From contig CAMAXE010000018.1 of NCBI GenBank assembly GCA_945862145.1, positions 31,836-95,835 of the forward strand: 64,000 nt of DNA, written 5' to 3'. The translations under genes and the position numbers were made by a program. The DNA is from Klebsiella pneumoniae (lineage in GTDB: Bacteria; Pseudomonadota; Gammaproteobacteria; Pseudomonadales; UBA5518). Shown here piece after piece: positions 8,320-17,428 of this stretch (its first letter is position 1; each line of letters opens with the position of its first letter). The notes beneath the pieces are model-generated. The model saw nothing but the letters and a program-made list of their open reading frames with translations. It was not told the DNA's origin and searched no databases.

Positions 8320-10737
8320 ATGAAATCGCATTACCGCGTGGTGGTGATCGGTGGCGGCATCGTGGGCACCAGCGTGCTCTACCACCTGGCGCGTTACGGC
8401 TGGAGCGATGTGGCGCTGATCGAGCGTGCTGAGCTCACTTCGGGCTCCACCTGGCACGCGGCAGCGGGTTTCCACGCGCTGAACGATGACCCGAACATCG
8501 CCGCGCTGCAGGGCTACACGATCCGTCTCTACGATGAGATCGAGAAGGAGAGCGGCCAGAGCGTGGGCATGCACATGACCGGTGGCATCAGCCTGGCCGT
8601 CTCCGATGAGCGCTGGCAGATGCTGAAGGCCGAGCGCGCCATGTACGAGACCATGGAGATGGAGACCCGCCTCGTCACGCCCGAGGAAATCCGCGCCATG
8701 TGCCCGATCGTGGACGTGACGGGCCTGAAGGGCGGGCTCTATGACGCGCACGAGGGCTACATGGATCCCCACGGCACGACTCACGCGTTCGCGATTGCCG
8801 CGAAAAAGCGCGGCGCCGATGTGATCCTGCGTAACCGCGTGCTCGACCTGCAGCAACGCCCCGATGGCAGCTGGAATGTCATTACCGAGCAGGGCAGCAT
8901 CGCAGCCGAGCACGTGGTGAACGCCGCGGGCCTGTGGGCGCGCAAGGTCGGCAACATGGTCGGCATCAACCTGCCGGTGACCCCGATGTCGCACCACTAC
9001 CTGGTGACCGAGACGATTCCCGAACTCGCGGCGCTAGATCACGAAGTGGTGTCCATCACCGATCTCGAGGGCTTCACCTACATGCAGCCCGAGCGGAAGG
9101 GCGTGCTGCTCGGCGTCTACGAGCGCGACCCGCGTCACTGGAGCCCCGAGGGCGCGCCCTGGGACTACGGCATGGATCTTTTGCCGCCCGACATAGACCG
9201 CATCCTGCCGGAACTCGAGATCGGTTTCGCGCGCTTTCCGGCGCTCGCCGAGGTGGGCATCAAGCGCTGGGTGAACGGCGCCTTCACTTTCACGCCCGAC
9301 GGCAACCCGCTGGTTGGCCCCGTGCCGGGCAAGAAGAACTACTGGGTGGCCTGCGGCTGCATGGGCGGTTTCTCGCAGGGCGGCGCCATCGGGCTCACGC
9401 TCGCGCAGTGGATGATCAATGGCGACCCGGGCCACGACATCTTCGGCATGGACGTGGCGCGCTACGGGGCCTTTGCCGCGCAGGAGCGCTACCTGCGCGA
9501 CATGACGAGGCAGTTCTACGCGCGGCGTTTCGTGATTTCCTACCCCAACGAAGAACTGCCCGCGGGCCGTCCGCTGAAAACTTCTCCGGTGCATGATCTC
9601 CTGGCCGCCGACGGCGCGCTTTTTGGCTGCACCTGGGGCATGGAGACACCGCAGTTTTTTGCACGCGGTGTCAGCGGTTTTACCGAGAACCCCACCGTGC
9701 GCCGCTCGAACGCGCACGGCGTTGTGGCCGAGGAAGTGCGCGCCACGCGGGAAGCTGCCGGGATGTTCGATACCTCGGTCTATGCGCGTTACGAAGTGAG
9801 CGGCCCCGGCGCAGAAGCCTGGTTGGACCGCCTGCTCGCCTGCCGCCTGCCTGCGGTGGGCCGCGTGCGGCTCGCACCGATGCTGGGCCACAGCGGCAAG
9901 CTCATGGGCGATCTCACCGTGAGCCGCTTGGCGCAAGATCGCTTCTGGCTGATCGGCTCCTACTATCTGCAGGAGTGGCACGGGCGCTGGTTCCGCGAGT
10001 CGCTACCTGATCACGGCGTGACATTCGCAAATCTCTCGGATGCATGGACCGGTTTTGCGCTCTCGGGCCCGGCATCGCGGGATATCGTTGCCCGTCTCGT
10101 CGATCACGATCTTGGGCCCGCGAGCTTTCCTTTCATGAGCTGTGCGGAGCTGGACGTGGGCCTCGCGCGGGCGGTGGTGGCGCGGCTCTCGCTCACCGGG
10201 GAACTCGGCTACGAGATCTATGTGCCTGCCGCCGAGCAGCGCGCGCTCTACCACGCGCTGATGGCGGCGGGGCGCGACAGCGGCCTGCGCAATATCGGCA
10301 ACCGCGCGCTCGATTCGCTGCGGCTGGAAAAGAGCTACGGCATCTGGTCCACCGAATTCACGCAATCGACCACGCCGGGGATGTGCGGGCTCAGTCGCCA
10401 CGTCGCCTTCGACAAGGGCGATTTCATCGGCCGCGAGGGCGCGCTACGCGAGCGTGAAGCGCCGTCGGAGCGGGTGCTCGTGACGCTGGCCATCGAGGCG
10501 ACCGACGCGGATGCCTCGGGCTTCGAGCCGGTGAAGTGCGAAGGCAGATTGGTCGGATACACCACATCCGGTGCGTACGGGCACCATGTGGGGCAGAGCC
10601 TGGCGATGGCGTATGTCGACCGCGACATCGTGCGTGAAGCGCCCGCACTCAGCGTGGACGTGGTGGGGGAGAGCAGGGCGGCGCGTGTGTTGCGGGAGGC
10701 GGCGTGGGATCCAAGGGGGGAGAGGATGCGAGGCTGA
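8320..10737 (+). CDS. Dimethylglycine dehydrogenase-like FAD oxidoreductase with GcvT domain
   Basis: A two-domain protein of 805 residues. The first ~400 residues are a DAO-type FAD oxidoreductase (VVVIGGGIVGTSVLYHLA at 7-24). H46 in SGSTWHAAAG matches the histidine that covalently binds FAD in dimethylglycine and sarcosine dehydrogenases. The C-terminal half is an aminomethyltransferase/GcvT fold (MFDTSVYARYEVSGPGAEAW; LTGELGYEIYVPA; LRLEKSYGIWSTEFT). The family removes N-methyl groups and passes formaldehyde equivalents to folate. With soxBDAG this could give two successive demethylations, e.g. dimethylglycine to sarcosine to glycine. No glycine-betaine monooxygenase is recognisable here, so the exact amine is inferred. 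Confidence 0.85.
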   Translation: MKSHYRVVVIGGGIVGTSVLYHLARYGWSDVALIERAELTSGSTWHAAAGFHALNDDPNIAALQGYTIRLYDEIEKESGQSVGMHMTGGISLAVSDERWQMLKAERAMYETMEMETRLVTPEEIRAMCPIVDVTGLKGGLYDAHEGYMDPHGTTHAFAIAAKKRGADVILRNRVLDLQQRPDGSWNVITEQGSIAAEHVVNAAGLWARKVGNMVGINLPVTPMSHHYLVTETIPELAALDHEVVSITDLEGFTYMQPERKGVLLGVYERDPRHWSPEGAPWDYGMDLLPPDIDRILPELEIGFARFPALAEVGIKRWVNGAFTFTPDGNPLVGPVPGKKNYWVACGCMGGFSQGGAIGLTLAQWMINGDPGHDIFGMDVARYGAFAAQERYLRDMTRQFYARRFVISYPNEELPAGRPLKTSPVHDLLAADGALFGCTWGMETPQFFARGVSGFTENPTVRRSNAHGVVAEEVRATREAAGMFDTSVYARYEVSGPGAEAWLDRLLACRLPAVGRVRLAPMLGHSGKLMGDLTVSRLAQDRFWLIGSYYLQEWHGRWFRESLPDHGVTFANLSDAWTGFALSGPASRDIVARLVDHDLGPASFPFMSCAELDVGLARAVVARLSLTGELGYEIYVPAAEQRALYHALMAAGRDSGLRNIGNRALDSLRLEKSYGIWSTEFTQSTTPGMCGLSRHVAFDKGDFIGREGALREREAPSERVLVTLAIEATDADASGFEPVKCEGRLVGYTTSGAYGHHVGQSLAMAYVDRDIVREAPALSVDVVGESRAARVLREAAWDPRGERMRG

Positions 10738-10932
10738 TCGACTTGTTCGGGGGGCGTGCTGCGAAAGCGCAGTTGGTCTGAAGGGGCCCGTTGAGTGATG
10801 CAGTCATGGCCACTGTTCCGATGATTTATGCTGCATCGATTGACTCTGTGAAGTCAGGGCTCACACTGCTGCGAGCGAGCGCCTGCGATTGAGTATCACG
10901 GGCCGCAGCCCTCGAACAGCAGAGGAACAGAC

Positions 10933-11709
10933 ATGGACATTAGCGGCAAACGTATCGTTGTGACTGGCTGCGCCCGCGGTATGGGTGCGTCGACTTTGCT
11001 CGCCTACGTTAGGGCGGGAGCTCGGGTGATCGGGATGGACATCAATGACACCGATGGTCGGCAGGTTGCTGGTTTGGCGCATCAGGCCGGTTCGGGCGCC
11101 GCGGACTACCTGTCGGTCGATATCTCCAGCAAGGACAGTGTCGAGGCTGCATTCGCGGAAGCAGTCCGACGTCTGGGAGGCCTGGATGTACTCGCTCATC
11201 CGGCCGCGATTCAGCGCTCGTCCGACGCAAGTGATGTCAGCGTCGAGGATTGGGATCTCATGTTCGACGTGAATGTCAGGGGTACCATGCTTACCAATCA
11301 GGTTGCTCACCGTTACATTCGCGAGGCGGGGGGTGGCTCCATCATCAATTTCGGATCGATCTCCGGGCAGCGGCCCGAACCCGTCGCGGCGGCCTATTCT
11401 GCCGCGAAGGGTGCGGTTCACTCGTGGACCAGGACCGCCGCGGCCGCGTGGGGGCAATACAACATACGCGTCAATGCGATCCTGCCGGCAATGGCAACGC
11501 CCATGTATCGAGAGGCCATGGAGCGGGCGACCGAAGAGGAGCGAATTGCCAGTTTCTGGCGAAATCGCAGTACGATCGCGCTGGGCGGCGAGTACGGCGA
11601 CCCTGATCGTGATCTCGGCCCAGTTATGGTCTTCCTCGCATCCGATGCGTCCCGCTTCATCACTGGCCAGTTGCTCCCCGTCGATGGTGGGCAGACTAGC
11701 GTGCGCTAA
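10933..11709 (+). CDS. SDR-family oxidoreductase
   Basis: Classical short-chain dehydrogenase/reductase of 258 residues. The cofactor motif is TGCARGMGAS, the catalytic set is S (in FGSISGQ) and Y-x3-K (AAYSAAKGA), and the C-terminus SDASRFITGQLLPVDGG is typical. The usual NNAG is changed to HPAA. MDIN after the second strand suggests an NAD-preferring acidic residue. AGAGGAA precedes the ATG. It is the first gene of the catabolic cluster, probably oxidising or reducing an alcohol/ketone intermediate; the substrate is unknown. It converges on the isomerase gene. Confidence 0.9.
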   Translation: MDISGKRIVVTGCARGMGASTLLAYVRAGARVIGMDINDTDGRQVAGLAHQAGSGAADYLSVDISSKDSVEAAFAEAVRRLGGLDVLAHPAAIQRSSDASDVSVEDWDLMFDVNVRGTMLTNQVAHRYIREAGGGSIINFGSISGQRPEPVAAAYSAAKGAVHSWTRTAAAAWGQYNIRVNAILPAMATPMYREAMERATEEERIASFWRNRSTIALGGEYGDPDRDLGPVMVFLASDASRFITGQLLPVDGGQTSVR

Positions 11710-11740
11710 CGTCATCCAGACACGCTGTTCTCTAGCCTCA

Positions 11741-12607
11741 TCACGCGAACCAGCGCTGCAGGCAGTTTCGGGTAGTCGAGTAGGCACGCCCGGCGGCCTC
11801 ATCGACATCACGTAGGCGATGCGTATCCGAGAGGAGTTCAATCCCGAAAGTTCCGTCGTAGCCCGTAGCCTTGATCGCCTCGAGAAAGCCCCTGATATCG
11901 AAACATCCCTCTCCGCAGAGCTCCCTGCAGCAGATTGTCTCTTCAAAAAAACCTCGCTCGGGCACAGCCGGCCCATCGTCGAGTTCGACATGCGTGATGG
12001 CGTCACGAGGTAAATTGGCGATATCGGAGAAGGCGATGTTGCCTCGGGTCATATGCCAGATGTCGATGACGAGACCTCCATTGCTGCGCTGGGCCCCGCG
12101 CACGACGGCCATCCCGTCCTTGAGGCTTGCCAGGCTCGCGACGGGTAGCAGTTCTATGCCAACACGCGTGCCTGCTGTTGCTGCCTCGTCGCAAAGCAGG
12201 GCAAATTCCGCTGCCACATGCTCGAGCGGCCAAGTGCCACACGCGAGATCGCTTCCCACCTTGATATGGCGAGCCCCAAGTGCCTCCGCAAACCCCAGCA
12301 TGCTCCGACGTGCCTGGTCGGACGCCGCACGACGTTCACCATTGCAGAACCAGTCGAGCAGTACCTCAATCTCTACGTGCTTCAAGCCGTTCGCGTCAAG
12401 AATCGTTCGTACTTCCGTGATCGGAGTGGAAGAGAGGATGTGCTCCAGATCGCACAGTTCGAACCCGAAACCGGTGAAGCCTGCCCGGCCAGCAGCTTCA
12501 GCGCGCTGCCTGAAGGTGCGCGGACTCACCACAATGCCCTCCAGCGGTTTGATGTCACCCGCGAGGGTGAAATAGCTCGCGATGAGGTCAGGTCCTTGTG
12601 CAGTCAT
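11741..12607 (-). CDS. Sugar phosphate isomerase/epimerase-like TIM-barrel protein
   Basis: A 288-residue protein of the xylose-isomerase-like/AP-endonuclease-2 TIM-barrel superfamily. Conserved pieces are the early FTGFGFELCDLEHIL, HIKVGSD, VGIELLPV, the metal-ligand region LVIDIWHMTRG, and HVELDDGP near the end. Family members isomerise or epimerise sugars and related hydroxy-ketones, or act as dehydratases, with a divalent metal. The start at 12607 is supported by CCGGAGC 7 bases upstream; the frame is open further 5' but lacks homology. It is 25 bases downstream of the MDR oxidoreductase gene and likely co-transcribed with it. Confidence 0.8.
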   Translation of the reverse strand: MTAQGPDLIASYFTLAGDIKPLEGIVVSPRTFRQRAEAAGRAGFTGFGFELCDLEHILSSTPITEVRTILDANGLKHVEIEVLLDWFCNGERRAASDQARRSMLGFAEALGARHIKVGSDLACGTWPLEHVAAEFALLCDEAATAGTRVGIELLPVASLASLKDGMAVVRGAQRSNGGLVIDIWHMTRGNIAFSDIANLPRDAITHVELDDGPAVPERGFFEETICCRELCGEGCFDIRGFLEAIKATGYDGTFGIELLSDTHRLRDVDEAAGRAYSTTRNCLQRWFA

Positions 12608-12632
12608 ATGTTGCTCCGGGGATCGCCCGTAA

Positions 12633-13676
12633 TTACAGAGGCGACAGGGTTGAGGGGTTGCATATGCGTACAAGCTTTTTCCCGACGTTTCTGCCGCTGA
12701 ATTGGTCATGAGAGGCCGCGGGCATGGCGTCAAAACCTTCAGCGATGTCGAGGATCTCGCGGATCTGTCCAGAACGCATCAACGTTGCCAGTCGGGACAC
12801 ACCTTCCGGGAAGCGATCCGCCAAGTCAAAGAAATAAAAACCCGCCATAGAGCAGCCGCGTACTGCGAGGATCAGGTGGTTTTTCAGTCCGATGGGCTCC
12901 GTGTTGTAAGCTGAAATGCCACCACAAATGACAATCCGGCCCCTCCGGGCCATGTTTGTGAGCGCGGTGTCGAGGATCGAACCGCCGACGTTGTCGAAGA
13001 ACACGTCTATACCCGTCGGGCAGAGCTCCTGCAGCCGTAGCGCGATGTCTTCGTTCTTGTAGTCGATCGCCGCGTCGAAACCGAGCTGCTCCACCAGCAG
13101 CGCGCACTTGCTTGGTCCGCCCGCGATTCCCACCACTCGTGCACCGGAGACACGACCTAGCTGGCCGGCAACAGTGCCAATTGCCCCCGCTGCGCCCGAG
13201 ACCACCACTGTATCCCCGGGGCGTGGTCGTCCGATGTCGGCCATACCGAAGTAGGCGCAGAGGCCGGTCATGCCCAGAGTAGCCAGGCCGGAAGCGAGAG
13301 TCGCATCTGCAGGCAGCTTCTGGAGTGGGGCTCCGATGCGATCAACGCTCCCACAGGTCACAAAGTCGGAGAGTTCGAGGAAGCCGCTGACGGCATCGCC
13401 GGGAGCAAAGTCTGGGTGACGTGACGCGATGACTCTGCCCGCGGTGCCGCCACACATCGGCGAGTCCGGCGGTAGCGGTTTCAGGTGGCCGCCAAGCCCC
13501 TTGACCCATGCATGGTTTATCGGGTCGCACGCGAAAAACACGTTCCGAATCAGAACCTCTCCGTCAGCGGGCTCCGGGATCGACACTTCTCTGCGCCCGA
13601 ACTGGGCGGTCTCGAGTTGCATCCCCACCTTGCCGGGCGCATCGGTCAACACCCATTGCCGGCTGATTTCGTCCAT
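12633..13676 (-). CDS. NADPH-dependent MDR oxidoreductase (zinc-independent, PTGR/CurA-like)
   Basis: Medium-chain dehydrogenase/reductase of 347 residues, with no zinc-binding cysteines. The family pattern is clear: N-terminal GroES-like domain (EVLIRNVFFACDPINHAWV), then VVSGAAGAIGTVAGQLGR (cofactor loop), VVGIAGGPSKC, and FFDNVGG. This is the leukotriene-B4-12-hydroxydehydrogenase/prostaglandin-reductase/CurA group, which reduces alpha,beta-enones or related double bonds. It probably acts on an unsaturated ketone intermediate of the cluster. The Shine-Dalgarno is weak (GAGCC). Confidence 0.88.
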   Translation of the reverse strand: MDEISRQWVLTDAPGKVGMQLETAQFGRREVSIPEPADGEVLIRNVFFACDPINHAWVKGLGGHLKPLPPDSPMCGGTAGRVIASRHPDFAPGDAVSGFLELSDFVTCGSVDRIGAPLQKLPADATLASGLATLGMTGLCAYFGMADIGRPRPGDTVVVSGAAGAIGTVAGQLGRVSGARVVGIAGGPSKCALLVEQLGFDAAIDYKNEDIALRLQELCPTGIDVFFDNVGGSILDTALTNMARRGRIVICGGISAYNTEPIGLKNHLILAVRGCSMAGFYFFDLADRFPEGVSRLATLMRSGQIREILDIAEGFDAMPAASHDQFSGRNVGKKLVRICNPSTLSPL

Positions 13677-13751
13677 CGGCTTGGCTCATTTGTCGTCAAC
13701 TGGAGACTACACCACGAGTGGCAGGTAGCGTAGTGCCGAGATGTAAGATCC

Positions 13752-14357
13752 TCAGCTCCGCGGAGGCTCAGCTTTGTCCCCAAGAATTTCAGGAGCGAGC
13801 ATCGCGAGGATTGGGCTTGCCCACTCCACCTGAAGGTTGAACTCCACGCTGCCTGCATTGTCGTTGACGTGCATCTGTCCATCCTTGTGAAGCAGCCAAC
13901 CCATTCGCTGAGTGCCGTCGCTCCGGCGGATGATGCACCGATGGTCCCACGCATTCGATGCAATACCTGAAGTGTCTGCGTAAAAAAACTCCAGCGAGCC
14001 ATTCATGAGCTCGAAGCGGTCGCGGTTCTCCCATCGGACTGCAGCGAGGCGCGCAGGATCCGGCACCAGATAGGGCACTCGGGTCCATTCTGACGAGCCT
14101 GCGGGTAACGGCAGGATGTTCGATTGGGCGTCGACGACGCCGATGACCGGCACCCGAACTTCTCCGCGCATGAGCTCGACTGCGCCTATTCGCAACGCCC
14201 CGCACCAAGCCGCGAGCATATCGATAGTGATACGCCGCGTCCCCTTTTCCAGGCGCTGGATCTGAGAGGCGTTCAACCCGACACGTGCACCAACCTGCTT
14301 GAGGGTCATGCGCCGCTTGAGGCGGAGCTCGCGAAGTATTTCAGGACGTATAGCCAT
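13752..14357 (-). CDS. XRE-family regulator with degenerate S24/LexA-like C-terminal domain (paralogue 1)
   Basis: A 201-residue regulator. Residues ~5-60 form an XRE helix-turn-helix (MTLKQVGARVGLNASQIQRLE then KGTRRITIDMLA, quoted in parts). The C-terminal ~120 residues start VPVIGVVDAQS and end VEWASPIL, matching the S24 peptidase-like fold of cI/LexA-type regulators. Where active members have RGDSM, this one has RWENRDRF, and the catalytic lysine region reads QRMGWL, so Ser and Lys both seem lost. It is therefore likely a ligand- or oligomerisation-dependent repressor, not a self-cleaving one (inference). It is divergent from the NTF2/Rieske genes and has a close paralogue at 22264-22881. 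Start chosen at ATG 14357; AAAGGA lies 12 bases upstream. Confidence 0.85.
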   Translation of the reverse strand: MAIRPEILRELRLKRRMTLKQVGARVGLNASQIQRLEKGTRRITIDMLAAWCGALRIGAVELMRGEVRVPVIGVVDAQSNILPLPAGSSEWTRVPYLVPDPARLAAVRWENRDRFELMNGSLEFFYADTSGIASNAWDHRCIIRRSDGTQRMGWLLHKDGQMHVNDNAGSVEFNLQVEWASPILAMLAPEILGDKAEPPRS

Positions 14358-14457
14358 GTCTGCAATTGTCCTTTCGAATCTGTGGAGTTGGGCGCAGCTG
14401 TCGGCTGCCTTCTGCGATAACAGCATTTTTTTGCCAGTTCCGCAAAGATTTTCCGAT

Positions 14458-14588
14458 TACGTCTGTTCGTCATCGTTTACAGCCAAACGTGTCTGGTCCA
14501 AAGTCGTGTCACAGGTCGCGGGCATGCCAACGCCTGTTGTGACTGGTTCAACGGCAAACGTTTATCGTGATTGATCGATACGTCTGTT
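14458..14588. promoter_or_regulatory. Candidate operator/promoter region of the Rieske cluster
   Basis: The 275-base gap between the divergent XRE and NTF2-like genes contains a repeated TACGTCTGTT at 14458-14467 and 14579-14588. It also holds the palindrome AAACGTTT (14556-14563) and an imperfect inverted repeat TATCG...CGATA (14563-14580). Repeats placed between a regulator and its divergent target are typical operator positions. No promoter boxes could be assigned with confidence. Confidence 0.35.
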
Positions 14589-14632
14589 TCCCGATTCGTG
14601 CGGGGCAGATCCCTGAAATGGAGATCTCGCGA

Positions 14633-15100
14633 ATGGACAGGCTGGACAAACTCTGGGCGATGGAAGAGGTACGCCAGCTCAAAGCCCGCTATTTTCGCTA
14701 TCTCGATACCCAAGACTGGGTAGGTATGCGGACGATCTGGACAGCGGACGCCATTTTCGATGCGCGTACAGCCCACACCATCGGAGGCAGCGCTCAGTCT
14801 GCACTCTCTGGCAGCGACGATTGGGTATACAGCGGGTGTGATTCCATCGTCGACTTCATCTCTGCGGTCGCCACCCTCCCGTCCGCCCACCATGGGCATT
14901 GCCATGAGATCGAGGTTCTCTCACCGACCGAGGCCCGCGGCATCATCGCCATGGAGGACCGCATATGGCCCATCACGGGATCCACGCATCGCACAAGCCT
15001 GCACGGTTACGGGCACTACCACGAGGTTTATCGCTGTGTGGACGGACGCTGGCGCATCGCGCGCTCTCAGTTGACGCGCCTGAACGTATCGAGTTCCTAG
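14633..15100 (+). CDS. NTF2/SnoaL-like protein (possible oxygenase small subunit)
   Basis: A 155-residue protein with the SnoaL/NTF2-like cone fold signature: an N-terminal helix (MDRLDKLWAMEEVRQLKARY), FRYLDTQDW, then HHGHCHEIEVLS, GYGHYHEVYRCVDGRWRIARSQ and a terminal strand. Fold members include small isomerases and hydratases and the beta subunits of ring-hydroxylating dioxygenases. It lies 62 bases upstream of a Rieske alpha-subunit gene that lacks a conventional beta subunit, so a structural role is possible but unproven. ATG 14633 has GGAG 9 bases upstream; an in-frame ATG at 14618 is the alternative. Confidence 0.8.
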   Translation: MDRLDKLWAMEEVRQLKARYFRYLDTQDWVGMRTIWTADAIFDARTAHTIGGSAQSALSGSDDWVYSGCDSIVDFISAVATLPSAHHGHCHEIEVLSPTEARGIIAMEDRIWPITGSTHRTSLHGYGHYHEVYRCVDGRWRIARSQLTRLNVSSS

Positions 15101-15162
15101 CTCGTGAATCTCGATTATAGAAGTTGTATGGCGAGTCAAATTGTGGTGCGAGGGTAGATCCG

Positions 15163-16539
15163 ATGAACCAAGTCCGCAAGCCCGGTGAAGCACGTTGCCC
15201 GGGCATCAGCGTCCAGGACGTGCTGGCTAGCGACAGTCGCGAGGTGCCGGCTTACCTGCGTGAGCAACGCTATGAATTCCTTGGTGACGAGGACATCCCT
15301 GTAGAGCGGTATACCTCGCCGGAATTCTTCCAACGTGAACTGGAGACGATGTGGACTCGCACGTGGCAGTGGGCATGCCGTGAAGAGCACATCCCCGAAG
15401 CTGGAGATTTCTTTGTTTATGACGTCGGCCCGCTCTCGGTCATCGTCGTGCGGACGGAAAGCGGCGAGATAAAAGCTCATCGTAATGCCTGCATGCACCG
15501 TGGGACGAAGCTCAAGCCCTCATGGAGCGATGGCTGTGCCACGCATATCAGTTGCCCCTACCACGGTTGGACCTGGAACCTGGATGGCAGTCTCAAACAC
15601 TTTGCGTGCGAGTGGGATTTCCCGCACGTCGATCCCGAACGGTACGGTCTCGGTAGAGTCTGCGTCGGCCTGTGGGGCGGATTCGTCTTCATCAACCTCG
15701 ATCCCAATGCGTGCGCCCTGGAAGACTATCTGGACCCGATGCCGCAACACCTCAGGAGCGAGGTCTTCGAGAACAGGTATGTTGCAGCACACGTGCAGAA
15801 GGAACTGAATTGCAACTGGAAGATCGCATCTGAAGCCTTTCTGGAGGCTTACCACGTCATGACGACCCACCCGCAACTCATGCGCACCAATGGCGATGCG
15901 AACACCCAGTATGACTTCTATGGTGACAACATCAGCCGGCTAATCAATGTCGCTGGGTTGCCGAGCGTCTTCCTCGAGGAGACGGTTTCCGAACAGGAGA
16001 TCATCGACAGCTTCCTTATGGGAGATCGCAGTGACGCGGACGCGGGCCTCGATGTGCCCGAGGGAGAGACTGCAAGGAGAGTGATGGCCCAGCACCTGCG
16101 TGAGGCCGTTGCAGCGGTAGGCGGCGCCGATCTGTCAGCAGTGAGCGATAGTGAAATCGTCGATTCGATTGCCTATTTCGTGTTCCCCAACCAGCAGTTC
16201 TTTTCCGGCGTTGCCTTCCCCATCGTTTATCGATTCCGGCCGCTTGGCATGAGTCACGACAAGTCGCTTTTTGACCTTCTTATTTTGAAGAACAGGCCAA
16301 GCGACGGGACGCCATGGCAGACCGCCCAACCGGTCCGGGTTCGGTCGGAAGAATCCTTTTCAGTCGTTCCGGGGCTCGATCCATACGTTGCCCATGTCTA
16401 TGACCAAGACACGGGCAACATGGAGGCCGCGCATGAGGGCGCACTCACCCTTGGGCGTTCCGGCGTGACGCTTGCGAATTACCAGGAGATCCGTATCCGT
16501 CATATGCACCGCACCCTCATGAAGTACATGGACAGATGA
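15163..16539 (+). CDS. Rieske non-heme iron oxygenase alpha subunit (paralogue 1)
   Basis: A 458-residue ring-hydroxylating-type oxygenase alpha subunit. The Rieske 2Fe-2S centre is C110-x-H112 and C131-x2-H134 (NACMHRGT and SCPYHGWTW). The catalytic domain has NCNWKIASEAF followed by H231-x4-H236 (AYHVMTTH), the mononuclear iron ligands. Such enzymes use O2 and electrons from a ferredoxin to hydroxylate or dioxygenate aromatic or alicyclic substrates. A second, clearly related alpha subunit lies at 19922-21325. GAGGGTAG precedes ATG 15163. A ferredoxin is encoded at 25187, but no reductase gene is seen in the window. Confidence 0.93.
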   Translation: MNQVRKPGEARCPGISVQDVLASDSREVPAYLREQRYEFLGDEDIPVERYTSPEFFQRELETMWTRTWQWACREEHIPEAGDFFVYDVGPLSVIVVRTESGEIKAHRNACMHRGTKLKPSWSDGCATHISCPYHGWTWNLDGSLKHFACEWDFPHVDPERYGLGRVCVGLWGGFVFINLDPNACALEDYLDPMPQHLRSEVFENRYVAAHVQKELNCNWKIASEAFLEAYHVMTTHPQLMRTNGDANTQYDFYGDNISRLINVAGLPSVFLEETVSEQEIIDSFLMGDRSDADAGLDVPEGETARRVMAQHLREAVAAVGGADLSAVSDSEIVDSIAYFVFPNQQFFSGVAFPIVYRFRPLGMSHDKSLFDLLILKNRPSDGTPWQTAQPVRVRSEESFSVVPGLDPYVAHVYDQDTGNMEAAHEGALTLGRSGVTLANYQEIRIRHMHRTLMKYMDR

Positions 16540-16654
16540 GCACAGTGCGCCCCATGGGTTCCGCCGGAGCTCTCACAACGCAACCTCGGCCGGTCTTCGG
16601 CGGTCAGCAAAATCAACGGCCTGGTACACATCGTAGCCGCGAGGATCGCATCAG

Positions 16655-17350
16655 ATGGCAACAGTGCTGATCACAGGGGCTGCGCGTGGTCTTGGCTATG
16701 AACTCGCGAAACAATTTTCCGAGTCGGGTAACCGGGTCTTTGCTACTTCCCGGAGCCTCGAAAAAGCGGACAAGCTGAGAGCCGTTGCGGCGGCCTCTGG
16801 CGGCCGCATGACTGTGCACCGCATGGACATCGGAGACATGGAGTCCGTGAAGGCTTGTGCGGCGGAACTCGGCGAGGTGCCGATCGATATCCTGGTCAAC
16901 AACGCCGGCGTGTGGGGTGGTCTCGCGACGCAGGTATTTGAAAACATGGACTACGCGAACTGGGCCCACGAAATGAACATCATGACGATGGGTCCCTTCC
17001 GTGTACTGCAGACATTCATGCCCAACATACTTGCGTCCGAGCAGAAGAAGATCGTCACGATGACCAGTCAGGTGGCCGCACACAGCTACAAGAAAATCAT
17101 CGGCTATTCCTATGCTGCCGCCAAGGCGGGCCTCAACCGGTTGATCACTGCTCTGGCGCGCGAATTTGCAGAAAAGGGTGTGACTATGATTCTGCTTCAC
17201 CCGGGATGGATCCGCACCGATATGGCGGGGCCTGTTGCGGATACTGACCCCCCGGATGCCGCCGCAATGAATATCGAACTCATCAATCGCCTTACACCCG
17301 CCGACAACGGAAAGTTTCTGAAATGGACGGGTGAAGGTCACGAGTGGTGA
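16655..17350 (+). CDS. SDR-family oxidoreductase (C-factor-like)
   Basis: Short-chain dehydrogenase of 231 residues with TGAARGLGYELA, NNAGVWGG, and the catalytic YAAAK (SYAAAKAGLN). The C-terminus is short and ends FLKWTGEGHEW, like C-factor/carbonyl-reductase-type SDRs that lack the long substrate loop. ATSRS after strand two suggests NADP preference. GAGGA is 9 bases upstream of the ATG. It lies 115 bases after Rieske 1 and 78 bases before the TonB receptor on the same strand. Confidence 0.9.
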   Translation: MATVLITGAARGLGYELAKQFSESGNRVFATSRSLEKADKLRAVAAASGGRMTVHRMDIGDMESVKACAAELGEVPIDILVNNAGVWGGLATQVFENMDYANWAHEMNIMTMGPFRVLQTFMPNILASEQKKIVTMTSQVAAHSYKKIIGYSYAAAKAGLNRLITALAREFAEKGVTMILLHPGWIRTDMAGPVADTDPPDAAAMNIELINRLTPADNGKFLKWTGEGHEW

Positions 17351-17428
17351 GGGCGGGAGAACATCCGGACAAAGACCGATTTTTTTCGTTAGACCTGATT
17401 CTAATAAACCTTCCGTGAGGAGAATGAC

